From Ignavibacteria bacterium (GTDB lineage Bacteria; Bacteroidota; Ignavibacteria; Tepidaquicellales; Tepidaquicellaceae), in contig JADJAH010000001.1 of NCBI GenBank assembly GCA_016704345.1, positions 124,001-188,000 on the forward strand: a DNA stretch of 64,000 nt, given 5' to 3'. Position 1 is the stretch's first letter. Each line of letters begins with the position of its first letter. Below are positions 1-10,700 of this stretch, piece by piece. Position numbers and translations under genes: made by a program. The notes under the pieces were generated by a model, which worked only from the letters and a program-made list of their open reading frames with translations, was not told where the DNA came from and ran no database searches.

Positions 1-924
1 GGCACAAAAGTCGGCCTGGTATTTGACATTGGAGGGAGAGGTGACAAATCATTTAATGATGCCGCATACAAGGGCCTCGAAGATGCAAAGAAGGAATTAG
101 GAATTGATTTTGAAGTGATAGATCCGGGTGATGGCGCCGACAGAGAATCGGCGTTAAGAAAGCTTGCCAGTAAAAAAGAAATCGGACTGGTTTTCGGAGT
201 CGGTTTTATTTTTACGGATGATATTAACAAAATAGCGACAGAGTTTCCTTCGAAGAAATTTGCATGCATTGACTATTCAGTTACACCTTCTGCAAAGATT
301 CCTGACAATGTTTCTGCCATAGAATTTAAAGAGGAAGAAGGATCTTTTCTGATCGGAGCACTCTCTGCAATCACCTCACAGACCGGCAAGATTGGTTTCA
401 TCGGGGGAATGGAATCTCCTCTTATCAGGAAATTTGAAAATGGTTACATACAGGGCGCTAAGAGTATCAATCCGTCAATTCAGGTATTAAGCGGTTACGT
501 CAGCGTTTCTCCTGACGGATTCAAAAATCCTGGCAAGGCAAAGGAGATTGCGCTAAGTCAGTATTCCAATGGCGCTGACGTAATTTATCATGCTTCAGGA
601 CTTTCGGGCTTGGGTTTGTTTGAAGCAGCCAGAGAAAGGAAGAAACTCGCAGTAGGCGTTGACATGGATCAGTACAAAGAAGCTCCTGGCTTTGTTCTAT
701 CAAGCATGGTTAAGTTGGTTGATGTTGCTGTCTTCAAAAGTATCAAGTCATTCAAAGATGGAAAATTCAACAGTGGGGTTACAACTTTTGGATTGACTGA
801 TAACGGAGTCGGGTTCGTTTATGATAACAACAACAAAGATCTTATCTCTCCTGCATCTAAACAAAAACTGGATTCGATAAGAACACTTATACTTAACGGC
901 AGCATAAAAGTAACATCCGAATAG
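1..924 (+). CDS. BMP/PnrA-type ABC transporter substrate-binding protein, 5' end missing
   Basis: The frame is open from the first base of the window, so the gene begins upstream and its signal peptide or lipobox is not visible; 307 codons remain before the TAG stop. The visible part opens with the mature-domain start of basic membrane protein (BMP) lipoproteins (VGLVFDIGGRGDKSFND). It continues with an IGFIGGMESPLIRKFENGY-like segment and a C-terminal half with the VGVDMDQ strand typical of the family. Known members are periplasmic or lipid-anchored binding proteins for purine nucleosides feeding an ABC importer. No permease or ATPase gene lies downstream; they could be upstream, outside the window. 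The gene converges on sprA, with only three bases between the two stop codons. The family is confident, the ligand is inferred. Confidence 0.9.
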   Translation, partial: GTKVGLVFDIGGRGDKSFNDAAYKGLEDAKKELGIDFEVIDPGDGADRESALRKLASKKEIGLVFGVGFIFTDDINKIATEFPSKKFACIDYSVTPSAKIPDNVSAIEFKEEEGSFLIGALSAITSQTGKIGFIGGMESPLIRKFENGYIQGAKSINPSIQVLSGYVSVSPDGFKNPGKAKEIALSQYSNGADVIYHASGLSGLGLFEAARERKKLAVGVDMDQYKEAPGFVLSSMVKLVDVAVFKSIKSFKDGKFNSGVTTFGLTDNGVGFVYDNNNKDLISPASKQKLDSIRTLILNGSIKVTSE

Positions 925-927
925 AAC

Positions 928-3900
928 TTACTGAATCGCTATTCTTATATTCAACCCACCTTCGTTTGTTGTTCTTGGTATTGTTGTAACAGTCTGACCT
1001 AACGGATTTGTCTTTATGTATTTGTAGAACAACTGCATAGTAACCTTTGAGCTTAGAGAGTATTGTACTGAAGGATTAACTTGTGTTATCCTCGAGCCGT
1101 TTCCAGGTACTTCTCTCGCCAGGCCGGTTGCATATTCATACAAGATAGGTTCGTTATTTGTCCTTGAGAGAGTAAGCGCAAATGAGATGTCATTCTGCAG
1201 AGACAAACCAAACAGAGGAATGCTAAAGCCGGTCTTTGTAAAATTCATGTTAAGGCTCCATTCACTTGTCTTTACGGTTTGAATAGATGCACCTATTGGA
1301 TTCAAGTTATTAGTAGTTCCCGAACTCAGCCTCAGTGCAGCAGTAAGATTACCCGCAAGCACATCTCTGAAATTTATATTCATTCCAATAAGAGGACTAA
1401 ATGCCTGCGTAACAGATTGCGCATTAGGAATGTCATAACTGTTTATGTCAACAGAACGACTTTCCTTGTATTCCGAAATGAATGCATTCTCAAGTGTAAC
1501 TGAATTAGCGAATTGCGAGAACAGTGGAAACTTCTCAAGACCAGTGACTGACAAATTCCAGTTAGGAAAAGGAAATGATGAGATCTGACTTTCAAAGGCT
1601 TCAGTTATGTTTCTCCTGTTTTGTGCAGAATTATTCGGATCATATTCAAATGAGAAGTCACTTACATCGCCTCCAAAGAAGATTGAATTTCCCGTGAACA
1701 AAGAACTTGTCTTACTAGTCGGTGCCCCTACAGCTCCTAATGCATCGGAAGTATAGAATTGATTATTTGTAAATCCCCAAGCCTGACGGAAAGTTAAAGA
1801 CATGGTTATTGCTTCCGGAAACAACGGATTTATTGTACTTGTAAGTGATACTTCGTTACCACTTGTGTAATTGTCGGCTATCTGTGAAAGGTTTGGGGCT
1901 CTTGGACCCGGATCAAGGCTAAATCCCAACTGATACATACGTGACGGACCATATTCATCTTTAGATGTCGGGTAATACCAGAAGTTGCCAAACCCGGGAA
2001 GCCCGCCCACACCGCCGTTTGTAACAGCATTAGTCTGAGTAAAAGTCATACTGATATCCTTCGGAACAAACGATACTATTGCTTTCAAAATATTTGCAAG
2101 TGTCTGCTTATTGCCAGACTCCTGAGGAACTGAGTCTCTTCTCATTCCCATTGCCCGCAATCCGCTTGATTCTGTTCCTGTGAACAAAGAGAACAGTTCA
2201 TTAAGTTTGAATATCGCACTGGCATTTACAGTACTGGCATAACCTATGTTGGATCCGACTTCGGCTATCTGATTCGGGTTTACCCATCCATATCTGACAT
2301 TGTAATTTCCTGTAATGGAAACAAATCTGTCAATCCACGGAAAATTGAATGCCGGATTGAAGGAAACATTTTGAGAATAATCCAGATCTTCGCCAAAATT
2401 AACTAACCCGTTATTGAAAAAAATATCGTCGAATATTTCATCATTGGGTCTTTGATTTGCAATGGTATCATTATAAGTTTCCAAGTCTGTCAAATCACTT
2501 CCCGCTCTGAAATCATAAGACCCGTTCAGGTCAATTATCCAATTCTCTATGAATCTCCAATCAAATCTAAACCCTCTGTTTGCAATAAATTGTCTTGACG
2601 GCAGGTCTTCCTGAGCAAACTTTCTCTGCTTGGATTCAGATTTGGATCTGTTAAAATCTGCAGCGGCGCTGAAGCTTTTTGAAAATAGCGGAGCAAGCGG
2701 AATGAACGGCAGACAGAAATAAAGCTTTGCCCCGGCATATCTTTCACCTAACGGAAGTAATTTACCAATATTAAGATTCAAAATATCTGCAAGTCCAAAG
2801 TCTGTTGCAAAACTCACACCTCCGTTATACCGGAAATCATTTCTATTCTCATATGTAACATCTCTGCTTCCACCAAAGTCGGCATTAAAGTTGAATCGCA
2901 GACTATTGACAATCGATTTGACCAGAAAGAAATTACTTGGGAAATTGAAGCCCATATTATTTATTGCAATGTTGTTCCGAACAAGCAGGGTTTGAGCTTC
3001 CGCCTTAACATTATCTGATGCTATCTGAGCTTGCTCCGGATCACCGGTTTCGGCCAGGACGGAAAGATATTTCTGCTCGGCTGCTTTATCAAGCTCCACG
3101 TCAGTTCCGGGGAAGTATTGTGGTTCAGAAAGATTTTCGGTGTGCCTGAACGTTATTGGAAGAGTTAGAAAGTTTCCCCAGCTTTCGGAGAAGACTGACG
3201 AGAAGAAGTTGTTCAGTAACCGGTCAGCAAAAAGAGTTGCGCTGAAATCCCAGGATAAGCCTGTATTTCTGGTTCCAAATCTTCCGTCAAGTGAATGGAA
3301 GTATGGATCCGTTCTTGCCATCGCAAAATTCAGATCCATCAGGTCGGCGACTTTAACATTCGCATTAAAGTTGAATGCAATTCCTTCATTGTCAATAACA
3401 TTGACAAGACGAAGTTCATTAAACCATACGCTGCCGGATATTGCACTGTTGAGGGCAGTCCTGTTTTTCTCAACACCCAGAATAATTTCTCGAATTGATT
3501 TGAGATCAGGATTGCCAAATACTCTGTATTCTGAACCGGGAGGGCCATTTGGAACAGGAATCGAAACGGGAATATTGGCGCTGTCACGCGCAAGTTTGAT
3601 CCTCGTAAGATCGGCAAAATTTACTGTAACATTGTTGAGTGAGTCCCACGGTTGACCGGGTCTGGAATCAGGATGTACAGGTGCACGATATTCGTAATAA
3701 TTATTTGAATCATTTCCGAATCTGATTATCATTGTTGCATCATAAACCTGATCGCTTGTATAATTAAAAGATGGATCACCGTTTACAAACAATTTCATTG
3801 ATCTGTAATTGAACATATCCAAAGGCACGGTATTGAAATCCTTTCTTGCAGTCTTTCTCACACCACTTGTAAGGTTCGAAACCTGAATCGCTAACGATGC

Positions 3901-4974
3901 TTCGTTTGATTTTGTATCAACATTATTCTGGCCACGAATTGTTTGCCTTAAAATATCTCCTGCAACCGGACTCTGATAGATCTGAGAATTTTCTTCTATG
4001 CTTACAGTTGTAATATTATAAGTTGTGTCAAACTTGTTTGATTTAACCCATTGGTTACCGGTAAGATTAATGTCATACAAATTCAAACGCACAGTATCGG
4101 TCAGTCCTGTCATCCACATCCTCGCAAACTGAACGTTAGTAAATACGGCGTTACCGTATTCATTCACATATTCGGAAAGCGGAATCTTGTATTGATGCCA
4201 TCCGTCTTTTCCTGTTCCGACAATGTACGGATTGTTTAACGTGTCAAGACTAATCTCGAATTGAAAATAATCATTCGGATTTCTAACATTGTTGTTTCTG
4301 TTGAGATCTTCTGTGTCCGGCCTTCTTCCGCCTTCAAATTGAATATTGTTCTGAGTGCCGTTAATAGTTTCCACTCCAAAGACTCCATTGGGATTATTGT
4401 TATCCAATGCCGGATCAGGTAAATCCTGAAGCGAAAGTGAAGTTCCATTGAGTTGGTTGTAAACATCAAGCTCCTGTTGATCAGTCAGGTAGTCAATTCC
4501 AAGATCATCTTGTGTTCTGAGTTCTCCGTTACGTAAAGAGTCTTCGGTATTTAGAATTAAGTTTGGAATGGCATCCTGACTTATTGAACCAAGATCTATA
4601 ACAAGTTTGCCGTTTCTGGTTACGTTGTTAAGATTTTCAATACGCATATTAAACTCGATGAAGTTGATGTTCTCATTTACAAGGTCGTTGCTCGTTGTAT
4701 TGAGAAATTTCATTACACCGTTCCAGGTAGTGGCCTTATCCGGAATCGAATCATAACTGCCGTTATAATTATAGTTACCTCGTCGCGAAGGATCGTAAGT
4801 AATATATAATGGAGTTATAGTATTCTGAGTCGTCTGCACATCTTTGTTTGGATAGATGTTGGTAAGAAGATCACCATTAGGAATATTGTACCACTTAAGT
4901 TTTCCCTTCTTTGCAAATTTGAGATTCAAACTGTCCCTTGGGCCAATTGTCTCATCAAGAGGGACGGAAGCCAT
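928..4974 (-). CDS. sprA: SprA, C-terminal part (second half of a frameshifted sprA)
   Basis: This frame of 1348 codons is the downstream two thirds of SprA, the giant outer-membrane beta-barrel translocon of the type IX secretion system (Sov in Porphyromonas). It contains long Asn/Tyr-rich beta segments and the repeated SprA-type motifs. The first ATG (MASVPLDETIGPRDSLN) is not a true start: it has no signal peptide, and the sequence just before it in the same frame reads SKKINITWGTYNSWT, the natural continuation of the upstream half. The two halves together span 928-7526, which is 6599 bases, one short of 2200 codons. Adding one base to the A6 run (T6 on the plus strand, 5010-5015) restores a 2199-residue protein, within the usual SprA size. 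As written, this half cannot be exported. Confidence 0.88.
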   Translation of the reverse strand: MASVPLDETIGPRDSLNLKFAKKGKLKWYNIPNGDLLTNIYPNKDVQTTQNTITPLYITYDPSRRGNYNYNGSYDSIPDKATTWNGVMKFLNTTSNDLVNENINFIEFNMRIENLNNVTRNGKLVIDLGSISQDAIPNLILNTEDSLRNGELRTQDDLGIDYLTDQQELDVYNQLNGTSLSLQDLPDPALDNNNPNGVFGVETINGTQNNIQFEGGRRPDTEDLNRNNNVRNPNDYFQFEISLDTLNNPYIVGTGKDGWHQYKIPLSEYVNEYGNAVFTNVQFARMWMTGLTDTVRLNLYDINLTGNQWVKSNKFDTTYNITTVSIEENSQIYQSPVAGDILRQTIRGQNNVDTKSNEASLAIQVSNLTSGVRKTARKDFNTVPLDMFNYRSMKLFVNGDPSFNYTSDQVYDATMIIRFGNDSNNYYEYRAPVHPDSRPGQPWDSLNNVTVNFADLTRIKLARDSANIPVSIPVPNGPPGSEYRVFGNPDLKSIREIILGVEKNRTALNSAISGSVWFNELRLVNVIDNEGIAFNFNANVKVADLMDLNFAMARTDPYFHSLDGRFGTRNTGLSWDFSATLFADRLLNNFFSSVFSESWGNFLTLPITFRHTENLSEPQYFPGTDVELDKAAEQKYLSVLAETGDPEQAQIASDNVKAEAQTLLVRNNIAINNMGFNFPSNFFLVKSIVNSLRFNFNADFGGSRDVTYENRNDFRYNGGVSFATDFGLADILNLNIGKLLPLGERYAGAKLYFCLPFIPLAPLFSKSFSAAADFNRSKSESKQRKFAQEDLPSRQFIANRGFRFDWRFIENWIIDLNGSYDFRAGSDLTDLETYNDTIANQRPNDEIFDDIFFNNGLVNFGEDLDYSQNVSFNPAFNFPWIDRFVSITGNYNVRYGWVNPNQIAEVGSNIGYASTVNASAIFKLNELFSLFTGTESSGLRAMGMRRDSVPQESGNKQTLANILKAIVSFVPKDISMTFTQTNAVTNGGVGGLPGFGNFWYYPTSKDEYGPSRMYQLGFSLDPGPRAPNLSQIADNYTSGNEVSLTSTINPLFPEAITMSLTFRQAWGFTNNQFYTSDALGAVGAPTSKTSSLFTGNSIFFGGDVSDFSFEYDPNNSAQNRRNITEAFESQISSFPFPNWNLSVTGLEKFPLFSQFANSVTLENAFISEYKESRSVDINSYDIPNAQSVTQAFSPLIGMNINFRDVLAGNLTAALRLSSGTTNNLNPIGASIQTVKTSEWSLNMNFTKTGFSIPLFGLSLQNDISFALTLSRTNNEPILYEYATGLAREVPGNGSRITQVNPSVQYSLSSKVTMQLFYKYIKTNPLGQTVTTIPRTTNEGGLNIRIAIQ

Positions 4975-7526
4975 TGTCCATGAGTTATAGGTTCCCCAAG
5001 TGATATTAATTTTTTCGATCCCTCCATATCATCAATATATGCAACGGCCTCATTGTTGTCATCCGGAATTTCACTCTTCTTTGTATTTGGATCCGGTACG
5101 ATCGCAGCCAATTCACCTCTTACAGATATTGTCGAAGGTGTTCTTGTGTTGAATCCGGGGAGGAGGTTTACAAGTCCCGTCAAAAAATTTGCCTGTATCT
5201 CAGTTTGAAAATCCACTCCGAACATGGAATTGTTTGTGGGCTCTTCACCGATCCTAACCTTATCATTGAGAGTTTCCTGTTTCAGATTTACGAACGTAAA
5301 TCCAATTGAACTCTTCTCTGAGATTCTGTAATCCCCTCTCATTCCAATAAACGTCTTTGAAGCGAGCGTGAACAGATCATTTGTCTCATAAGATACTTTC
5401 AGATCCTTAGAAAGCAGCGCTGAAGTATTTCTGATAACAACAGTTCCGGTTGTGTAATCAACTGTGTAATCTATATTCGGTGTCAGTTCAATATTGCCGA
5501 CCTTTATGGTCACACTTCCCTGTACAATGTTGAAACCAAGGTTGATAGTATTACTGACAGCCGCTTCCCCTCTTGCCTTTCCTTCAATTCTGTAATTTGT
5601 ACCGTTTGGTTTCTGTCTCGAATTACTTTTGAGGTCAGTATAGATATCTCTGTACCAAAAGCTAGAATCAATAGTCCGGCCGTCAACGTTATATTCCTGC
5701 AGAACAGTTAGAAATGGTTTCAAGGTTGGAAATATAACAAACCCGTTTTCCGGGTCTATAGTCAAACCCGGTATATAGTCGAATTTGTTGTCAGGCGTAC
5801 CTGTCCGGCCAATTGCAAATTTATCCAGACCAAGAATTGTAATCAGATTACTGTTGATCTGAAGAGCCGGCGGGAAAGTAGGATTGTAAACACCATTATC
5901 CTGAAATTTGACATCAAACTCAAATCCGTCTCTAGCAACCCGGGAAACCGGAAGCCTGTAAATATTCTTCAGCTTATGCTCCCATGCAAGCGTGTTTGCC
6001 GGTGTAAGGTTGTCAACCTTTATCATTTTGAGAACAAGAGTATCATTTCCATTTGCGGCAGAATCTGTACTTATCGTTCCGTACTGCTCACCGGTGACTG
6101 TCCTTCTGTAAGCTACACCAACAAAATAATTCTCAGGGAGACTGATCTTGAGCGATACAAATCCCGCAAATTTATTTAGCTCGTATTCAGAAGTTGCAAG
6201 CTTCCTGACAATACCATACGAACGCAATCCCTGTATCGGCGTAGGAACTACCTTTAGTGAATCGTTATATCTGCCCGATTGGGGTAACCTTTCAAGATCT
6301 ACATGCAAACCGGCTTCCCGGTAACCCGTAAAAGTAACATCCGCCTGCACCCATACTTCAAAAGTCAGATCATCAATTTGCAGGGAATCTGTTCTTGTAG
6401 AAAGAATTGAATTATTATAATAATCAAGAAAGCTCTGTTTATAATTTGTGTCGAGGAAATAATGATTGTCTGAATAATCCCATACCTGAATTGTGTATGC
6501 CTGCTCCTGCGCACCAAAGCTAAAATCCTTGACTTCCGTCTTACTTTTCTTTTGAGAAACAACTGTTGACAATGCGAGCGCACCCAGCTGGAAATCTCCT
6601 TTAACACCAAACAATGCCTGAGAAGAACCAATGAGACCTGATCTGGTTTCGAGAGAAACATTTCCTCCTTCAATCTTTTTTATTACTTCATCAGCATAGC
6701 CGTCGTAACGGAGTTTCAACTGGTTCTCAAAATCAAAAAGCCTTTGTGTATTATAGTCAGCATCAATATTGAGTTTATCTCCAACTCTTCCTTTTGCTGT
6801 GAGCTGTACTTCCTGTTTAAAATTTATGCTGCTATTTGAATTTCCAAACCCGCTTAGGTCTGTCTGATCGGTGGTATTTGACTGGTAAGAAGCCGTTATA
6901 TCTACCGCACCGTTTATTTTCAGATTAAATGTAGGCGGACCGAAAATGCTCTCAGATTTGAACGGCAGAGGTATTGTTATATCAGTAAACTTTTCGAAGA
7001 GTTTCGAAAGATCATCCTGCGTATTTCCGCGAAACCTCTCGGCAACAATATCAGACAATGCTTTGTTCTTGTTCTTGTCTGTCACTACTGCCAGATATGA
7101 CGTTAACGGAACTACAAGAGGCGCCCTTATTGGTTCACCGTCAAAAGATTCTGTAACGACAACATTTCCGCTCTGATCAAACTCGATACTCTTTGCAATA
7201 AGCGCCGATCCGCCAAGAAGATATGGAGATGTCTTTCCACCTATGGAAGTTCCATAAGAATATTCGGGAACATATTTAAAGTATTTTATTCTGGCAGTTG
7301 AATCAACGGGAAGCATTTTGATGGAGTCCAGAGCTAAGAGAGAGTCTTGCAGCTCTCCGGAAGCAGTGTCTTGCTGGTTAAGTTTATAGTTAATGTTGCC
7401 GCCAATACGATCTCTTCTTCCTTGAGAAAAAGAAACATTGTTAATTGCGAAGAGAATTATTATAATTAATAAAACAAAAGAAGACTTCTCAAAGAAACTC
7501 TTCTGTATTGGGGAGCTAAGATCCAA
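4926..7526 (-). CDS. sprA: SprA, N-terminal part (first half of a frameshifted sprA)
   Basis: This half has 866 codons and a TTG start followed by a signal peptide: a charged start, a hydrophobic run of about 17 residues (FVLLIIIILFAINNVSF) and a likely cleavage near SQG. The region contains the conserved SprA N-terminal blocks, including FKQEVQLTAKGRVGDKLNID, and ends in frame at AYIDDMEGSKK, a hallmark of the family. After that the frame runs into about 20 unrelated residues and stops at 4926, because one A is missing at 5010-5015. An AGAGAG sequence lies about ten bases before the TTG. The gene is transcribed away from the protease-barrel gene at 7705 across a 178-base gap. SprA forms the T9SS channel through which proteins with a C-terminal sorting domain leave the periplasm; such proteins are encoded at 50 and 54 kb. 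Confidence 0.88.
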   Translation of the reverse strand: MDLSSPIQKSFFEKSSFVLLIIIILFAINNVSFSQGRRDRIGGNINYKLNQQDTASGELQDSLLALDSIKMLPVDSTARIKYFKYVPEYSYGTSIGGKTSPYLLGGSALIAKSIEFDQSGNVVVTESFDGEPIRAPLVVPLTSYLAVVTDKNKNKALSDIVAERFRGNTQDDLSKLFEKFTDITIPLPFKSESIFGPPTFNLKINGAVDITASYQSNTTDQTDLSGFGNSNSSINFKQEVQLTAKGRVGDKLNIDADYNTQRLFDFENQLKLRYDGYADEVIKKIEGGNVSLETRSGLIGSSQALFGVKGDFQLGALALSTVVSQKKSKTEVKDFSFGAQEQAYTIQVWDYSDNHYFLDTNYKQSFLDYYNNSILSTRTDSLQIDDLTFEVWVQADVTFTGYREAGLHVDLERLPQSGRYNDSLKVVPTPIQGLRSYGIVRKLATSEYELNKFAGFVSLKISLPENYFVGVAYRRTVTGEQYGTISTDSAANGNDTLVLKMIKVDNLTPANTLAWEHKLKNIYRLPVSRVARDGFEFDVKFQDNGVYNPTFPPALQINSNLITILGLDKFAIGRTGTPDNKFDYIPGLTIDPENGFVIFPTLKPFLTVLQEYNVDGRTIDSSFWYRDIYTDLKSNSRQKPNGTNYRIEGKARGEAAVSNTINLGFNIVQGSVTIKVGNIELTPNIDYTVDYTTGTVVIRNTSALLSKDLKVSYETNDLFTLASKTFIGMRGDYRISEKSSIGFTFVNLKQETLNDKVRIGEEPTNNSMFGVDFQTEIQANFLTGLVNLLPGFNTRTPSTISVRGELAAIVPDPNTKKSEIPDDNNEAVAYIDDMEGSKKLISLGEPITHGQWLPSLLMRQLAQGTV

Positions 7527-7678
7527 AGTTGTTACTCTCTAAGTATTTTGATTCAAAAATTGTAAAAAAATCCGCGATAATTTCTTTGTTTAATTTGAAA
7601 ATTTATTTTCCGAGTATCGACTAATCCTTACCGATTTAAGCCTCATTTTCAGTTTTTTCTCCATCGTTTGAATTCAAG

Positions 7679-7684
7679 TATAAT
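7679..7684 (+). promoter_or_regulatory. possible -10 element upstream of the protease-barrel gene
   Basis: A TATAAT hexamer lies 20 bases before the ATG at 7705. No good -35 box is visible at the expected spacing, and FCB-group promoters often differ from this consensus, so it is only a candidate. The rest of the 178-base gap between the divergent sprA and this gene is AT-rich without another clear signal. Confidence 0.25.
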
Positions 7685-7704
7685 TATTAACAAATTAATT
7701 TTCA

Positions 7705-10700
7705 ATGTTCAAGACAAGATTTTTCTTATCTGTCATAACTTGCTTTGTGATTTTATTTTGGTCAGGTGAAAGAGCCTCAGCACAATTTGAACCACATCCT
7801 GAACTCGACTGGCATACTATTGAGACTCCGCACTTCATGGTTCATTACCATACCGGTGCTGAAAGGACTGCCAATACTATTGCTAAGATTGCAGAAGAGA
7901 TTTACGGACCGATCACTTCCTTGTATAATTATGTTCCCGATCAGAAAGTAAACTTCGTTGTAAATGATGCTTCTGATGTTGCGAACGGAGCAACTGATTA
8001 TTTCGGTAACCGGATAGAGATCTATGCTTCTGCTCTCGACTATGATCTCAGAGGAACACATAACTGGCTAAGAAATGTAATCACTCACGAATATACTCAC
8101 GCCATACAAGTTCAGGCTTCATTGAAATACGGAAGAAAAGTACCTGCCATCTACCTGCAATGGCTTGGTTATGAGAACGAGATTCGTCCGGATGTACTCT
8201 ATGGTTATCCGAACGCTATTGTATCTTATCCTATTTCCGGCGTTGGAGTTCCCGCATGGTTTGCTGAAGGTACTGCACAATATCAAAGGCAGCAACTTGC
8301 CTATGAGCATTGGGATTCACACAGAGATATGATCTTGAGAAGTTATATTCTTGGTGATAACCTTCTTACCTGGGGCGAGATGGGTCAGTTCTCATCCATC
8401 ACCAGTCTGAAAGCAGAATCAATCTACAATCTGGGTTACGCATTGACAAGGTATATCGCAGAAAAATACGGTGAGAATAAGTTGAGGGAAATTACCGAGA
8501 GTCTGGGAGACCTTGGGAATTTCAGCGCCGACAGGGCGATCGAAAAGGCATTGGGAAAGGATGGCGAAACATTGTACAACGAATGGAAAACCTATCTTGA
8601 AAATGATTATGACTTAAGACTGTTGGATGTAAGGAAAGACAAAGTTGAAGGAGACATAATAGAGAAAGAAGGATTTGCAAATTATTATCCACAGTTCTCT
8701 CCGGACGGAAAGAAGATCGCATATCTCTCAAATCAAGATTATGATTATGGTGCAACCGGTTTAATGATCTACGATCTTAAATCAAAAAAATCCAAAGGGG
8801 CTACATCACCTATATCAACCAACTTCAGTTGGTCACCGGACAGTAAGAAAATAATTTATGCAAAGAGAAATTCTCCGGCAACACTTTACGGGACTGTGAT
8901 TTATGATCTGTACGAATATGACATAAAGTCAGATGAGGAAAAACAGATTACAGAAGACCTGCGGGCGTTCTCACCCTCTTATTCACCGGACGGAAAATCG
9001 ATTGTGTTCGTTGTCAATAAGGATGGAACATTAAATCTTCGGATTTCAGACAACCAGGGAAAAAATGTGAAACCTCTTACATCTTTCAATAACGGCGAGC
9101 AAGTCTACAATCCAAAATTCTCTTCGGACGGGAAAAAGATTCTCTTCGATTATGCATATGAAGAATACCGGAAGCTTGCAAGCGTTGATGTTTCTTCAGG
9201 TGAGTTGGAATTAATTCTGGATGAAAAGGGAATCGACTACAGAAGTCCTGTAATGTCAAGAGACGGGAAGAAACTTTATTACGCATCAAATAAAACCGGG
9301 ATCTTCAATATTTATTCACTGGATATGGAAACTAAGAATACCAGTCAGATCACTAATGTACTGGGCGGTGCATTTATGCCTTCAATTGACAGTTCCGGAA
9401 ACCTTGCATACGCTACATATACATCTACCGGATATAAGATTGCACTGCTGAAGAATTTCCCGGAGAAGGATCCTGCGATTGTCGGAGCTTATAAACGGCC
9501 TGACCTGCGCGTTCAGAAGTATGCTTCCCAGGATACTTTGTCTGCAGGAAGTCAGTACAACTGGAAATCTCTCAACAATTACAATGATAAGGGGATTCCA
9601 AAACTGGAAAGCACACCATACAAGTCTCAGTTTACTTCTCTGTCTTTCATACCTGTCGTGAGATTTGATACCTATCAGCGTAAAGATAAGTTTAATTTTT
9701 TTGAAGCGATTAAACCGGGTTTGTATATTTATTCAAACGAGATAATGAGCAGACTTTCTTTCTTCGGCGGAGCAGCAATTAATATCAAAGGGGAGAGAGA
9801 TCTGTTTCTTCAATTCCAATATGATAACGGATTTCCGTTCTTCAAAGATTTCTTTACAAAGGAATTGAAATTTCTTCCGATGCTAACTTTGGATGCATAT
9901 AATACTACAAGACTTTCAGACGCCGACTTGGTCGCAGGTATTGATACCATTGATGTTGGGTTGACATATAATCTTTTGACTTTTGATTTCGGTATGGCTT
10001 TTAATGCAATTAATCTAAATCATAATTTCAGGCTAGGTGCTGCATATTCAAATTACCAGTATTCGCTCGATGCGTTTGCAATTCCGGAAAGCGGAATATC
10101 AGTTAGCTCTTCTAACGAGACATATTTTAAGGCATGGGATCTTTCATTGAGATATGATTATGAGGAGTATTATCCAACTAAGAATACTGATATAAATCCA
10201 ATTGGAAGAAAAGTCGAAGTATTGTATAATCATGAAATGAGCCAGATCAATCCTTCGCTTGTTGTAAATGATGACGGAACAGTAAGTACAGATTTCGAAA
10301 ATCGAAATCTTGATAAGCTTTACGGCTCATGGACAGAGTCTTTTGGGCTGTTCAGCAATATGCATACTCTTTCGTTTAAGCTGACCGGTGCTACTATTTT
10401 TGGTCCGCCGGTAGAGGATTTCTACAACTTCTATGTTTCGGGATTGCCGGGAATGAAAGGGTATCCGTTCTATTCTTTGGGCGGCGGAAGAATGGCTTCA
10501 ATAAATATGACATACAGATTTCCGATATTTTCAAAGATCGATACTAGGATCTCACCATTATATCTCGACAAGCTTTATTTTTCAATATACGGAGACATCG
10601 GCAATGCTTGGAACGGAAGCGAAGTAACATTGGATGACTTTAAGAAAGATATTGGCGCTCAGCTTAGATTGCAGGCCGTATCATTCTATGTTTTCCCTAC

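Noticed and set aside
3140..3655. A 171-codon plus-strand frame opposite sprA
   Set aside because: It is antisense to conserved SprA sequence and has no recognisable domain or start signal.
928..4974. The C-terminal SprA frame as an independent functional gene
   Set aside because: It has no signal peptide, and the sequence before its first ATG continues the SprA alignment in the same frame.
4926..5015. Programmed ribosomal frameshift in sprA
   Set aside because: The A6 run is read as TCG AAA AAA TTA; the -1 slip would mispair the first codon and the site is not a canonical X XXY YYZ heptamer. A deletion is the simpler reading.
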